A stretch of DNA of 64,000 bases, from positions 329,056 through 393,055 of the forward strand of contig CAJNDS010002495.1 in the NCBI GenBank assembly GCA_905221605.1, given 5' to 3'. Positions within the stretch are counted from its first letter, which is position 1; each line of letters starts with the position of its first letter. The translations under genes were made by a program, and so were the position numbers. Below are positions 11,100 to 23,138 of this stretch, piece after piece. The notes beneath the pieces were generated by a model, which was given only the letters and a program-made list of their open reading frames with translations, was not told the origin of the DNA and did not search any database. This DNA comes from Symbiodinium natans (Eukaryota; Sar; Dinophyceae; Suessiales; Symbiodiniaceae).

Positions 11100-13050
11100 G
11101 TATTGTTCCGCTATCTACGGCCCAGGTTGGAGCTGGAAGCGCCGCTGATGCGGTACTTTGTGGAAAAACGCCTCTTAGTTCTCGTAGCTCTCTCTCTACT
11201 TAGCTCCGCCGCAGTGCCAAACGGTGGAACTGAAAGGCAGTGGCAGACCTTGTGCATTGTCTCAGCCGCCACTTATGCGGCCTTTGCAAACCCTACTAGG
11301 GATATTGCTGCTTTTGGCAAGCGTTAAAGTGTAATCTGCGCGGCATGAGCGCGCGTTGGGGTTGTGGGAAGCCAAGCCAAATAAACATGAAGGGAGATGC
11401 TGCTACATGGTTAGTTCTCTAAACTTTGGGTCCCTTTTTAGGCCCCTCCATAGTACGACACCCTCGAATAAGGACCCCTGACACTAATTTACAGAACTAC
11501 CCACATGTCTGCTCCAACACCCTTGTGCAGCTCTGCATCCGCAGCTGCTGATACATCGAGCTCTGTAGAATCGTAGAAACGTGGGGCGAGGGGCCATCTT
11601 GTATCCTTCACTTCCGTATCGAAGTTTTGTTTCAAATGAAGTGCAGGATTGACACAAATGCCCTGCTATCCCCAACCGATAAGTTTGGGCCATCTGGCAT
11701 GACCCTGCCTGTGCCATGGAGGGCAAGGCAGCAAAATGTTTGGCGGCTTGTCCTGAGCCTGCGCCTCAGTGATCGCAGCAGACCATGTTGAAGCATTTCA
11801 CTTCGCGTTGCTTCGCTTAGGCTTCGTAGCTTTCAAAGTCTTAGCATCATCTCGCATCTAGAGGTTGCAGCTTTCTGCTGGCTCTGTCGCGTACCTTGAT
11901 TCTGTGCTGTCAGAGCTCACCCCCGAAGAGATGCAGGAGCCTTGTCAAATTTGCCTATGTTGTCACCTTAAGTGCAGGTGAGCCAGAGACCAGTGGGAAT
12001 GTTCAGTGCAAAGCGGGGGCTTAAGGACTACACGACTGTGCGAGTACTGTTGCAGCCCTTTCTGCTTGATGCTTTGATTCTCGGCAGAAGCTATGCCGGC
12101 CGCATTCGACCCCGCGCATCTGTGAACTTATTGTTCCTTCGAGCCACCGTAGCACTCCGAGAGCCTGATCCACTTCAGGAAGCTGAGTGGCCGTGAAACA
12201 CCGCACAACAGCACGAGTGATGCAAAAGCGGAGATGGCCTGCATCTTCGATGCGTTCAGACTGTCGTTTGTTTTTCTTTCTCATGCAGGGCCGAGGCTGT
12301 CAATTTTTGTCGTGAGGTTTAGCAAGTTTAGTTGAAGCTGCAAGAGGCCAAACGATCTTTGCCCAGCTGCAAGAGACCGACGGTTTGCAACGAGACTCAT
12401 TTTGAGATGGAGCATGCTGCAATGCGACATGGAGAGCACGCAACATATTGTGCAAAGCATATGCAACACGGTGAAGAGGCAAGCGTAGAGCCGAAGATGC
12501 TGCTGTGTAACAGAAGTTTCACGGAGGCTTGTTTCAGGAACTAGGGGCGAAGGGCTGCTGTGACTGAGGCATGAGCAGAGCAATGTTGCAGGATTTTGCC
12601 TGCCTATCGGAGTAAGGACGCCTGGGCGATCCAGTGCAAATATCTGATGCCTTGCACAAGGCTGCTGGGTTGGCTACCTGGAGGCATCTAACATTGCAGA
12701 GCTTGTGGTGAGGCTTCCTGACACATGCTGATCAGGTCTCGGACAGGTTGGACCTTTCTGAGGATCTGGCATCTTGACTTCAATGACGCGAGTTCAATGG
12801 CACCGCAAAAGCGGTCAACAGAAGGTTTCACTGGCAGGGCGAGGTTGTTGATGTTGGCTCAAGGTGCCGATGGTGCCAGCTCAGCAGCCCCAGAGTAGTC
12901 TGATTACCAACTCAAGATAGAAGTGCGATGAAAATATCCTGTATCATGCCTTTCCGGAGCATTGTGGTCGGAGAGCTTGGACACTTCAGCACGTTGTTGG
13001 CTCAACAAGTTGATCCCAGCGGTCACATCAATGGAACAGGAACAATGTCC
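11100..13050. other. No gene confidently recognised
   Basis: Short frames only. A 70-codon frame at 12332-12544 is Cys/His/Met-rich (FEMEHAAMRHGEHATYCAKH), but nothing around it supports a gene. The rest holds no repeat or RNA structure that I can see. Confidence 0.45.
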
Positions 13051-13059
13051 CGCCGAGCA

Positions 13060-15560
13060 TAATGGAGCCTACCGCTGGCTTGCTTCATTCTGCAGAAGTC
13101 AGTGATCTCACCATCCGCGCTGTTGCTGCAAACAAGCGATACACGGCAATCAATTATGCCCTTGCCTTTGCGACGACTGAAGATGCTGAACGTGTAGTGT
13201 GTGCAGTTTCCAGCCTGTTGCATCCTTGTTCCGAGGATTCGTCGCAACTTGCGCAGAAGAGAACTCAGTACGCCTGTATGATTGGACTCTTGTAGGCAAA
13301 GTGCACGCTCCCAGTCCTGGACTTGTGTCAAGTGCCGCGGAGCCTGATATGTTGAGGAAGGGGACACTTTTGCACACCTTTCAGACAGCTCAGAAGACTC
13401 GCAACGTGGCCCTATCAGCGACATGCCGCAAATCAGCACTTTTGACTTTGCAATGACTTCGTATCTCTGTCAGAGCCATGTGCAGATGTTCCGGACAACA
13501 CATTCGCCAGAGGAGAAGCATTTGGCAACGGGCGAGAAAAATGGACAAGGCGAGCTTTTTGACTTGAGCAAGCGGTTCCCAGAGTGCAAGAAGGGCGCGT
13601 GAACCCGCAAACCCGGGAAACGTTGCGTTTGAACGCATGCTGAACGCATGCGAACGCCCGAGGAATCATGTGTCCATGTTCCAGTTCGCCGGCAAAGTTA
13701 GCATCACCATGTACAACGTGGCACTGACTGCAGAGCATGTTCTTCTTTCGCCGGCTTCTCAGAAAGACCAGAAGGGGCTACTTCTATGCACGATCACTAC
13801 CGCAAAGCGCGGTGCTTAGATTGTTGATATGTGCTTGCCGACAAGAGCCCAGTCTCCATCAAGGTCCTGCCGTGGATATGGCATCAAAGTGAATCCTGAG
13901 GACAACTAAGTCACTAAGTAAAGTGACACCAATCTGATGCAAGCTGCACGTTTGCAGGACCGAAGGCTGCATGTTGCAAATCTATACACTCTGGATGGGA
14001 CGCTGCGACATTCCCTCGACCACGGATCAATGCTTGGTCGCATGGGCATCTGCAGGGTGCTCAGATGCCAGAAGTCGGGGGATGCAGATGAGTTCTTCTT
14101 CGTCTCCTTGTGCTTTGCATGGGCATTCCTGGCATTCCTACGATGTCGCCAGAGTGGCGTGTGCTTCTGGATGCCTTTGCTTCTAGTGAGGGGCATCTTG
14201 GTTGGGAGATGCGGCGTTGGTCCAAACATTCCAAGGTCTGAACGCGTCGAATGCAGCGACCTCTGGCGAAGACAAAGTCGTGAAGGCTGGCAAAAAACAC
14301 TTTGCTCGGACATGCTCGAACTGGGGCATTCAGAGGCTTGCGCTGAAAGGGTCCTGGCAGGTGTGGGATCTTTCCGGTCAGCTCTTACATACGATTCCAG
14401 CAGACAAGGCCGGTGTTCAACGGTGTTTAAGGGTCCTAAAACACCAGAGTGATGTTGGCAGGAGCGCAGTCCCGGGGTCTGCTTCCTCGGCGGCCAGCTG
14501 CTCGTGTCAGGCTCTTGATGGGAAGCAAATTTAAGATGGGGAGAAGCGTGGAGATATGGCCGAGATAAGGTGAGCTGCAAAACCGGCAGTAGACTCTTTT
14601 TTCTCAGAGATCTGCCGGGAAGGAATCTCGAATGTTTCCATCTACGACTCGCAGACATGCAAGCTGGAGCGCCAGCTGGAGCTTCCTCAGCTTCCTCTGG
14701 TTTCTCAGCTTTGTTTGGTGTGTCGATATGGGTGTCGATATGGGACTCGGCAAGGCTTGGGTCAAGGCTTAGGTGGGGGCCAAAGCAGTTCCTGGGTTGT
14801 GCTTTAGGGATAACTTTGAATTTGGCTTCTTTCTCTTTTAAGGGAACCTACTCATATGTTAATTTTCAAACGGCTCTAAAAGCACCACTCGGGTTCAAGT
14901 TTTTACTTGACACTCGGACCTAAAGCAGCAAAGGTGCGAAGATCAACTGCTTTGGGTTCGACTGCTGTTCATGTTTTGGGGTCCCGGGCTCGTAAGGGCT
15001 CATAAGGTCTCCAGATGCCCTTGGAAATCTTCTGAGGCTCTTAAGCGCATTTGGAATGTGATGTGAAAACATTCGGGCTGGGTTTCCAAGCATGATGTGT
15101 CTGGGGCCACGGGGCCACGGAAAGCTCGCAAGATACCGTCGGAACGAGCCAAATTCACAAGTTCGCACGCTCGCGTATCCGCATGGGAGCCTCAGAGTCA
15201 GAGCAGGAAGAAGAGCACACAGTCAAGAGTTTCATGTCCTGGAACAGCTGTTGACAGAGGTGCTTTCTTGGTGCAAACCAACTGAGGCTGAACGAGGCAA
15301 CTTCCGGGCTACTCCGCAGACCTACCCCCGCCTTATATCTGGAGGAAATTACGTGGTGTCAGCAAGCGAAGACCGACGTGCCAGCATATGGACGTTCTCT
15401 GACGGAAGACTTCTTTGTACCCTCTCAGACGAAAGACGCATTTTTGGCGACTTCTATGCGGCTGTTTGCGACGAACGCCTGGTATTGATTGGCGGGAAGT
15501 GCCTGAAGATTTATGACCTTACAGTGCATGCCGGCTACAAGCGAACGCGATCGGAGGGCC
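13060..15560 (+). CDS. WD40-repeat protein (multi-exon)
   Basis: Several separated + strand segments each contain a WD40-type beta-strand signature. At 13220-13310 it is GFVATCAEENSVRLYDWTLV. At 13950-14050 it is RRLHVANLYTLDGTLRHSLD. At 14345-14425 it is LKGSWQVWDLSGQLLHTIPA. At 15335-15425 it is GNYVVSASEDRRASIWTFSD followed by GRLLCTL, with a further strand VLIGGKCLKIYDL near 15485. WD40 propellers are protein-interaction scaffolds. Repeats lie on different frames separated by a few hundred bases, consistent with short exons. The gene probably starts near 13062 (ATG) or upstream. I could not fit all splice sites. It may end near 15700 or continue into the next feature, which follows at once on the same strand. 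Confidence 0.65.
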
Positions 15561-15707
15561 TTGGTGTCTCACTTCGCTTTATCATCGAGCCGGACCAATT
15601 TGCCCTCACTGCACAGGAGGCAACCGGAAAGGCCAGAGATGTCTCATGTGTCACTGTGTTTTCTTGTGTCACTTCCGCTTGTCCTCTGCTTGCAAGCTTT
15701 TTTCTCT

Positions 15708-18031
15708 CAAGAGCTTCGTGAGGAGAACCCCAACTTCCACGAACTTGCGCCTGTGATCGCTTATGGTCCGAACGCTTTGGGCTCTGGTTCCATCTGTCCT
15801 CGCGATGGTCGCCCAGGGTGTGCCCTTGTGGTCACCTGTCTCCAGATTAATCCAGACAGTATCATGCCGCTTGCACACAGATGCTATGGCTATGGGGTCC
15901 TTGTAACAAAGGATGTGATACCTTCGGGGCCCGCAACTCACTTTCTGTCTTGGGCTTGGTCCTACCGAATGAAGACAGTAGTCCTGGCACTGCGGCATTG
16001 GAGTCAGGACGAGCAAATTGCTTCTGCAACTGTTCCGTCGTGTTGTTGGTATTCGTTGTTGATGTGAACGAGACGGGAAGGACAGTAGCAACAGCATCAA
16101 GCCCGACCAGCACCTTGGCGAAACAAATGCTGTTCGTGAGGCATTCAAGAGGAACATGGATTCGCAGATGCTAGCGAAGGGTCTTTGAGAGTGAGCTTCG
16201 TGAAGCAGGACAGTCCAAAGGAACATACCGGCCAAAGCTGGGTATGTCGGTCAGTTGAACCAATGAGTAAGGACGTTCATTTGGATTTGCTTCTTCTGCA
16301 ACAATCAAGAGCGGATTCTCAACGAGAAGTCCCAGGAGGGCTCGGATGATCTAGAGACAACCTTCCAATCACGGTTGCGATCAATCGGGCATGTGCTGGT
16401 GCTTTTCGACGACTGGAGCAAGCCAGCCTACTTGCCGCTCTTCACCACTTTTTTCTGGTCTTGAGAGCATGTGCACTAAGGGGCGCAGTAAGGGCTTGAT
16501 ATGAGCTTGATGCTTTTGTTTAGAGCACTTTTGTCCTTTGTCCCTCCGCGCAAAATCCAAGGACACGCGTGTGGTGCATCTTCGAAACATTTGTCGCTGC
16601 CGAGCCCTCTGTTTTTCATGACGCATGACACCTCGTTTTTGTGAATCCATTGAGCAGTCCGTCTAAGTTTCGGGCTGCTCAGGAGAGCGCATTCTTGGAG
16701 TTCTTTTCTTGGGTCCTCTTGTTTGGTGCGTTTGTGTTGTTGTCTTGTGGTCCTCGGGTCTGCTGGTCCTTGGGTGGCCGAGTTTTCCTATGTTTTCCTT
16801 GATTGTTGGTTTTTCCTTCGTCTGTTGTCATCTTGTGTGCGCACCCATCAACCCACCATTTTGTTTAAACGCTGCACTCCCTGGATCATTCTAATTGCAA
16901 ATAGAGCATGCCATCATTCTGTCTGCAAATGGCTCGGGCTGCGACGCTGAAAGGAGATGTGGGCCCACGTGTCCTCGGAATTAGCATGTAGAGAACGTAG
17001 AGGCTTCTAAGGAGAACAGAGGTTCTCCGATTAACAAACGAAAGAAGTAGATAAGCATAGAAGTTTTCCTATGGACATGCAGAGAAGTGAGAGGTTTTCC
17101 AAACCCCCTCCTTCCATAAGATTCACCACGAGGTGAGATCCGACATTTGCTACACGTTGATCTTCCCTCCGGAGTCTGCTGAGAGCATGCACGGGGCTTT
17201 GCAGCGTGGGATGCATCTGGAAGTCACCAAAGATTGGAGCAGCCTCTTGGCCGCTATGGCACATGCTTGCAACCTTTAGAGTGTCTCACACAAGACTCAG
17301 AAAGCAAGCTTCTACGGCGAGGCATAGATGTGGCGCATGCCACTGCTAGCCGCCCTGTGGATGAGGAGAAGGTGAAGGGCATCATCTCACGAACCTCCTC
17401 CTTTGATGAGGTGAACTCTGCCCTTTGGCAAGAATGCTCATGAGAAGGCATCAGCCGTGCCATCCAGGTCGCAATAACATCTCGTTGCAGTAGCGGTGTT
17501 GAAGCTGCATTATCAACCAACATGCCTTGCCACGAAGGTTGTCAAAGATCATCTGATAAATTGGTTCAAGAAGCAGTTTCAGGCCGAGAGTTTGAGCGTA
17601 AACGCACAAAAACTGCCAGTGGCACATTCTACCACAGTCTCCGGAGTTGCAGGCCGTCTTTGAGCGCGGTGTGCGAGAAGGGCCCGAGTTGTCGCAGCGC
17701 AGCTGCGAAGCTTGCGCTTTGAAGGCCGCGCAACAATCTGAGCCATTAAGCTTAGGGCGCAGTGATTGAGGCTTAGATTATCTATCTTTGCTTCGGGCAG
17801 GATGCAGAGATTGCACATCTGAAGCAGGTGCTGGAGGACCTGCCTGTTAAGCTGCTTTCCCTTCTATGCCCAGTTGTAATACATAGAGGACTGTGAAGCA
17901 AGCACACATGTCATGAGGAACGCGATGCCGAAATTCTACGGCTAACGGCATTACTGCCAGCTGGCAGTGCGGTCAAGGCAGCCAAGTCTGACCTCCTGGA
18001 CGTCATCAGCAATGGCGAGGTCCCACCTGTG
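15708..18031 (+). CDS. Uncharacterised conserved algal-type protein (CPRDG / THFLSW / FFCNNQ family)
   Basis: Ordered motif-bearing exons lie on the + strand. About 15708-15835 reads ELREENPNFHELAPVIAYGP then GSICPRDGRPGCALV. About 15925-16037 reads PATHFLSWAWSYRMKTVVLA. About 16276-16430 reads FIWICFFCNNQERI, then LETTFQSRLRSIGHVLVLFD and DWSKPAYL. About 17121-17275 reads YTLIFPPESAESMHGALQRG then MHLEVTKDWSSL. About 17313-17443 reads GIDVAHATASRPVDEEKVKG then ISRTSSFDEVNSALWQE. Coiled-coil-like segments follow: about 17795-17850 (QDAEIAHLKQVLEDL) and 17921-18031 (AEILRLTALLPAGSAVKAAK, stop TGA). From memory, this motif order recurs in many dinoflagellate predicted proteins and is related to a 'SHAW...W.D.F..NQ' domain of oomycetes and diatoms. 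No function is known to me. The spacing is consistent with an alpha/beta fold. Exon ends are approximate. Confidence 0.6.
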
Positions 18032-18326
18032 AGCCAGTCGACATTCCACAACCCTTCCAACCTCTTATGTGTGCAAAGACAGGTGGCGGCCACGTGAGAC
18101 GATTAATTCGGAATTGACAAATCGCTCGGCAAGACAGCATCACGCTCAAAGCGGTTGCTCCCCGGAAACGTGTCCGACAGTTCTTGTTCCGAATGCGAAC
18201 AACGCGTATCAATGCTTCAGTCACTTCAGCCCCACTCCAATGTGACGAGCTGCTGGACATGGATTCGCGACGTTAACGACCGATGCCCACTGGACTGAAG
18301 GTCAGGATGGCTCTGGAGTTAATGTA

Positions 18327-18372
18327 CAATGCTATGCAATGCTATGCAATGCTATGCAACGCCATGCAATGC
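18327..18372 (+). repeat. 10-bp tandem repeat (CAATGCTATG)
   Basis: About four and a half copies of a decamer ATGCTATGCA, the last with two changes. Non-coding context. The stretch from 18400 to 19070 shows no supported gene. Confidence 0.9.
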
Positions 18373-20039
18373 AAAGCGTGGTGACCCCTGTGGTGCAGAA
18401 AGAAAGAGTGGAAAACAAGGGGCCTGTGAGTGCAAAGCACGTGGACGGCCACAAGTGTGGGAGCCAGAAGCTCAGGTAAGCAGCCTTGCGATGACTTTGG
18501 CGGAGATGACGTGGGCAGAGCTTAGCTCCGGCGGAGAGCCAAGTGTCTTGCCTTCTTTTTTGCTCATGAGTTGCGTGTATGATGGTAGCAGCTGGGCTCA
18601 GTTGGGCTCGTCCAGTCCAAATTGTAGATACACACTTCACGAAGCGCAAATGTTGTGACGGCCGTAACCGAACCATGGGGAAACGGGTAGTAGAAGCAAC
18701 GCGGCTGGTTGCGGCAGAAACCTGGTGATCATGTGGTTGGTCGCCTCGCAAGCCAGGCAGAGATGCTAGAACTACTATGACATTGGATTTAATGTTGCAT
18801 GGTGAGCCTGCTATCCCGTGAGTGTAAATGCAATGCTAGCCGACCCGCCTCGACCGGGACCTGCCTAGCGGCGAGAAAACCTAAACCGGACAGGGGTTTC
18901 GACAGAAACGCGTCGGTGGGTGGGGCCGGGTGGGGGTGGCCTGGAAAGGGTCTTGCTGACCGGGGGTGGTCTCGGCTTAGACGTTGGACCAACCCTCCTC
19001 GGATGCAAGCAGAAGTACGCAGTCTTTGATTTCCTCCCCAAAGCAGATCACACCTCGCTTGCAACCACTCGATTCGATTCACATTTGCAACGGCTCATGC
19101 GAAGCATGTTGGGCAAAGGATGTTATGTAACCCTTCGTCACTTGCACGGTGCATGTGCTTGGTTGATTGTTCGGAATCTTCCGGCAGTCGGCAAGTGTAG
19201 GTGCTGATGTATTGGCGGAGATCTTGGAGCCCTCCCTCCAGGACCAGTGATGTATGGTGCTGCAACTGCGCGAAGTTTTTCCAGCCCGAATTGCCAAAGG
19301 AGGCTTTCCACGACTCGGGCGAGTGGCCGGCGAATGAGGCAGCACATTGCCGCAGTCGGCGGGATGAGATTTCGTGGGTACTCGTAGCGATATGGGGATC
19401 ATGCCATCCTGCTTCCAGAAGCTGCAGGACAAGGCAAAGGCAAAGATGCCTCTTGTATATTCATTGCTGGCTCTAGTTACTCTAGTTTAGCCTGTTCTCC
19501 GGCTTGCCCTGCTTAGTGCCGGAGGACCGGTCTGGTTTACCGGCCAAGTTTTTTAGCACCCTGCTCGATCCCCTACCCCCGTTACCTTGTTTGCATCAAG
19601 CAGCCAGCTGCATTTCCTTGTCCTAGTCGCGGTATTTTGCCTCCTGCATGTCTTGTCAGAGACGTGGCCAGTGAGAGATGGAGTGTGCCAAGGATGTCTT
19701 CCGCACTATTGCGGGAACTGCAGCGCTGTGGTCGCGATTAAAGTGTGAGAGGATGCCGACAGCGAGCCAAAATCCGTTCTTCGTGGTTAGTTCCTCCCAT
19801 GAGCTCCAAATGGGCTGGCCCTCCATGGCCACTCCATTCAATCCCATCGCTCGGCCCTTCGCGCCTGTTTGGGCAGTCCTTCGAGGCCTGGTGGGAGCGA
19901 GCAGGGGTGCACTTTGCCCATGAAGGAGTCAAGCAGAGCATCCCAATCAGAACAGAATTGTTGGAGCTTGACATTTCGAACCGCAGCTAAGTTGTTTTCT
20001 TGGTGACCTTGCTTCAGTTTTTACTAGTAATGTTAATGC

Positions 20040-20180
20040 AAGGTGTTTGTGCTTCTGCAGTTTTGTGGCCCTGCGAGCTCACGGCATCCGGTAGTTGTTC
20101 TACAGTGATCCAGGCCCATGGCAGCAAGCTCAGTTTGTGGGATGCTCACAAGATGCCAGAGGTTTTGCTGCAGTTTTCGT
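20040..20180 (+). CDS. Possible WD40-like exon
   Basis: The frame reads LTASGSCSTVIQAHGSKLSL then WDAHKMPEVLLQFS and a TGA. The strand pattern with LSLWDA resembles the D strand of a WD40 repeat. It is isolated. The nearest WD40 gene ends about 4.5 kb upstream, so a link is doubtful. Confidence 0.25.
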
Positions 20181-20231
20181 GATTTCGAGTACTTGAAAGT
20201 CGGCTGAAGGCTCAGCGACGAAGCAGAAACC

Positions 20232-21174
20232 TTGGCGTTGTGGTGGCCATTGCCGTCGCAGGAACGTGGTGCACCAGCTTCGTGCCCTAGCTGCCCTAGC
20301 TGCCATAGCTGCCCTAGCTCCCCGAGCTGTGATGGTGTCTGGTTTCCAGTTCTTTCGATACTTGTGTTGCTTACGCTTGAAGGTAGCGCCCTCCGGTGGA
20401 GGCCTGGTCATTCTCCGCACACCAGCATCTCGCCGCTTCGCCTGACTGGAGGTGAGGCAAGCCGGCGCGAGGCCTTGCTGGGCCTGGCCGGGGCCGCGAC
20501 TGCCGCGACCCTGTCCTCAGAGCCGGCCCTGGCCTTCGACGAAGCAGGCCTGGCACAGCTCACAAGCGATAGGCGGATTGTGCAGGCGCGGAAGTACGGA
20601 AGCCCCAGGACCGTGGCTCGGGTACTACAGCGACCCCCAGCACCCCATGTGCCCCCGCAAGATTGTCTACGAGTATGACCTCTACAAGGACGGGCCTAGG
20701 GACGATTCTTGTGGATCTTGCTCCTTCTTGCAGCAGCCTTTCATGTGCTCTGCCTGGCAGACCGCGACGATCATGGTGGTGGGTGGCGATGGCGACCCCG
20801 GGTGCGAGAAGAAGGCACTGAGTGCTGGAGACATTCGCATGGAGACTTCCAGTCTTCACTTTTGCGCTTTGCAACGATGCGAAGGTGTCCAAGAGGTGGA
20901 CGGCCAAGGTAGACTTCAAGGCGGGCTCCGACAGCATCACCATCGACTTCAGCAAGAAGGGTGGCCCTGCGGTCCCTCGTCCCAATGATGTTTTTGTGTT
21001 TTTTGGTATTCTCCTAACTCTGTCAGCACTGTCAGCATTGTCAGCTTCAGATCCACTCCACACTTCCAGGATGTGGTTGGAAAGTGGGACAAGGACGGCA
21101 TCGTCTTCCCTGACGGCAACAAGTGGAAGAAGATCATCTCCTTCACCAACGCCGACGGCCAGCTCCTGGCCTGA
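20232..21174 (+). CDS. Thylakoid-lumen type protein, copy 1
   Basis: The N-terminal exon ends in a twin-arginine type leader: SRREALLGLAGAATAATLSS then EPALAFDEAG, with a cleavage-like ALA-F. Further segments are LGYYSDPQHPMCPRKIVYEY, TATIMVVGGDGDPGCEK, WTAKVDFKAGSDSITIDFSK and KGGP. The last exon is 21070-21174, DVVGKWDKDGIVFPDGNKWK then KIISFTNADGQLLA and TGA. The final intron, ending CCAG before 21070, is clear. The order (PxHPxCxRxI, DGxPGC, DFSxKGGP, GKWxxxGIxFPDGNKW) matches, from memory, a small conserved lumenal family of algae whose name and function I do not know. A one-base frame break lies between the leader frame and LGYYSD near 20600. It is shared with copy 2, so it is either a short unrecognised intron or an old lesion. 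The start at 20232 is uncertain. Confidence 0.65.
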
Positions 21175-21184
21175 GTGGCAGCAC
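20461..21184 (+). repeat. 724-bp duplicated block, copy A
   Basis: This block is, as far as I can compare by eye, identical to 22030-22753 (constant offset 1569 bp), introns included. It starts inside the leader exon at GCCGGCGCGAGG and ends 10 bases after the stop codon at GTGGCAGCAC. Flanking sequences on both sides differ. Confidence 0.95.
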
Positions 21185-22029
21185 AGAAAAGCTCAAAGAA
21201 AGCCATTTCTTGCAGGGCCGACATCTTTTTCAAGCTTGGAGCCTGCAAAGACGCAGACCTGAGACGAAACAGAGTACTTGCGCTTCTCACTTGTGCAGCC
21301 TCGGTACAGCACCACATCCTTCTTAACTTGCCTGTGTTCTGCTGACCTTTATGCCTGGATGTGTGTTGAGAGGCCAACATGCTGGAGATGCGCTAGACGG
21401 CGTGGGCGTGATGGGCAACCCCTTGATAGACGGGGTTGTTGCCCGCAAATGGGTTGACTCGAGAGGTACATTCAGGTGAGCACGGGCCCAAAAAGGCCGC
21501 AGGAGCATGTCTTTGCTGAGCAGGATCTTGCACCGTAATGCCCCACATTGTTTGGCTGGTTCCTTACTTCAGGCTTATCGCAGTTTCTAAGCCTCAAGCC
21601 GAGATTCGCAATTGCTGTGCTCACCATGGTGTCCCAGCTGCTCTAGCTTTGTGATTTCTGCCATCCTAGCTCATGTTCACTGAGTTTACTGCTTGTCTCC
21701 GCTGTCTGCGAAGGTGCGGGCACCCATCCGTAAGTCGCGATGCGCAGCAGCCGTTGCCGCGGCTGCACTGAGCGCCGGCTATCTGATCACGGCCTTCGCC
21801 ACGCGCCTCAAAAATCATGAATGGCCGCAGACCTGCGTGAGATGGCGGGCAATGCAAGCTGCGGTGTTACGTGGTACCCTTGTTGCGAGGTGATGCCGCC
21901 AGCAGAAGGCCACAAAACATGTTGTGAATGACGCTTCTGCCACCTCACCAGTGTTGAGATGGTGATTGCCAAGCCGCTTGCCTTGATTGCTAGAAGGAAA
22001 CCAACGCTGGCTCACGCGTTCAGGTGCCG

Positions 22030-22743
22030 GCCGGCGCGAGGCCTTGCTGGGCCTGGCCGGGGCCGCGACTGCCGCGACCCTGTCCTCAGAGCCGGCCCTG
22101 GCCTTCGACGAAGCAGGCCTGGCACAGCTCACAAGCGATAGGCGGATTGTGCAGGCGCGGAAGTACGGAAGCCCCAGGACCGTGGCTCGGGTACTACAGC
22201 GACCCCCAGCACCCCATGTGCCCCCGCAAGATTGTCTACGAGTATGACCTCTACAAGGACGGGCCTAGGGACGATTCTTGTGGATCTTGCTCCTTCTTGC
22301 AGCAGCCTTTCATGTGCTCTGCCTGGCAGACCGCGACGATCATGGTGGTGGGTGGCGATGGCGACCCCGGGTGCGAGAAGAAGGCACTGAGTGCTGGAGA
22401 CATTCGCATGGAGACTTCCAGTCTTCACTTTTGCGCTTTGCAACGATGCGAAGGTGTCCAAGAGGTGGACGGCCAAGGTAGACTTCAAGGCGGGCTCCGA
22501 CAGCATCACCATCGACTTCAGCAAGAAGGGTGGCCCTGCGGTCCCTCGTCCCAATGATGTTTTTGTGTTTTTTGGTATTCTCCTAACTCTGTCAGCACTG
22601 TCAGCATTGTCAGCTTCAGATCCACTCCACACTTCCAGGATGTGGTTGGAAAGTGGGACAAGGACGGCATCGTCTTCCCTGACGGCAACAAGTGGAAGAA
22701 GATCATCTCCTTCACCAACGCCGACGGCCAGCTCCTGGCCTGA
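22030..22743 (+). CDS. Thylakoid-lumen type protein, copy 2
   Basis: This is the second copy of the gene at 20232-21174. From the twin-arginine motif (GRREALLGLAGAATAATLSS) to the stop codon at 22741-22743 it appears identical to copy 1, including introns and the apparent frame break. The sequence upstream differs. The open frame can be extended back to 21987 (MLEGNQRWLTRSGAG before RREALL). About 300 bp upstream (21705-21800) a frame reads VRAPIRKSRCAAAVAAAALS then AGYLITAFA, which could be a membrane-spanning presequence exon of the kind dinoflagellate plastid proteins carry. That join is inference. The protein would act in the thylakoid lumen after twin-arginine or equivalent translocation. 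Whether both copies are expressed cannot be seen. Confidence 0.65.
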
Positions 22744-22753
22744 GTGGCAGCAC
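22030..22753 (+). repeat. 724-bp duplicated block, copy B
   Basis: Direct repeat of 20461-21184 separated by an 845-bp unrelated spacer (21185-22029). Sequence after 22753 (CTGCGCATCTG) does not match the sequence after 21184. Confidence 0.95.
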
Positions 22754-23138
22754 CTGCGCATCTGCTTTGAGGTTTTTCTTGTAGCGAAGAGGACACCGCT
22801 GGCGTCCAACCCGCTAGAGAAACGGAGTGTGTTGCGAGGATCCGGGAGGGAAGGGGTGGCTTGGTCGTAAGTGAAGGATTGACAAACAACGTTTACCAAC
22901 ATGTCGATCATCACAGTATTTCAGTTCAACTCAGAAAAATCAAGTCCGCTGCTCCAGAGTCTCTCGCAGCCAGCTGTTTAACTACGAACGGAGAACATGT
23001 TTGCCAGGTGCTCGTAGGCCTTTGGCATATCTGTCCTTGCGTGCCAGTCTTGCTGTTTCCTGCCTTCGCCAGAGACAGATGTCCTTTGTCAGAGCCGTTC
23101 ACGGCCGCCTGGCCCGCTCACGAGTTTCTGGAGGAAAA

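Noticed and set aside
12854-12863. TTGGCTCAAG, the 3' end of the dinoflagellate spliced-leader sequence
   Set aside because: Only the last 10 bases match and the upstream part of the leader is absent. A partial match of this length is plausible by chance in 64 kb. A similar weak match (TTTTGGCTCA at about 41756) was rejected for the same reason.
22129-22914. 261-codon minus-strand ORF
   Set aside because: It is the antisense shadow of the GC-rich lumenal-protein copy. The same frame appears antisense to copy 1.
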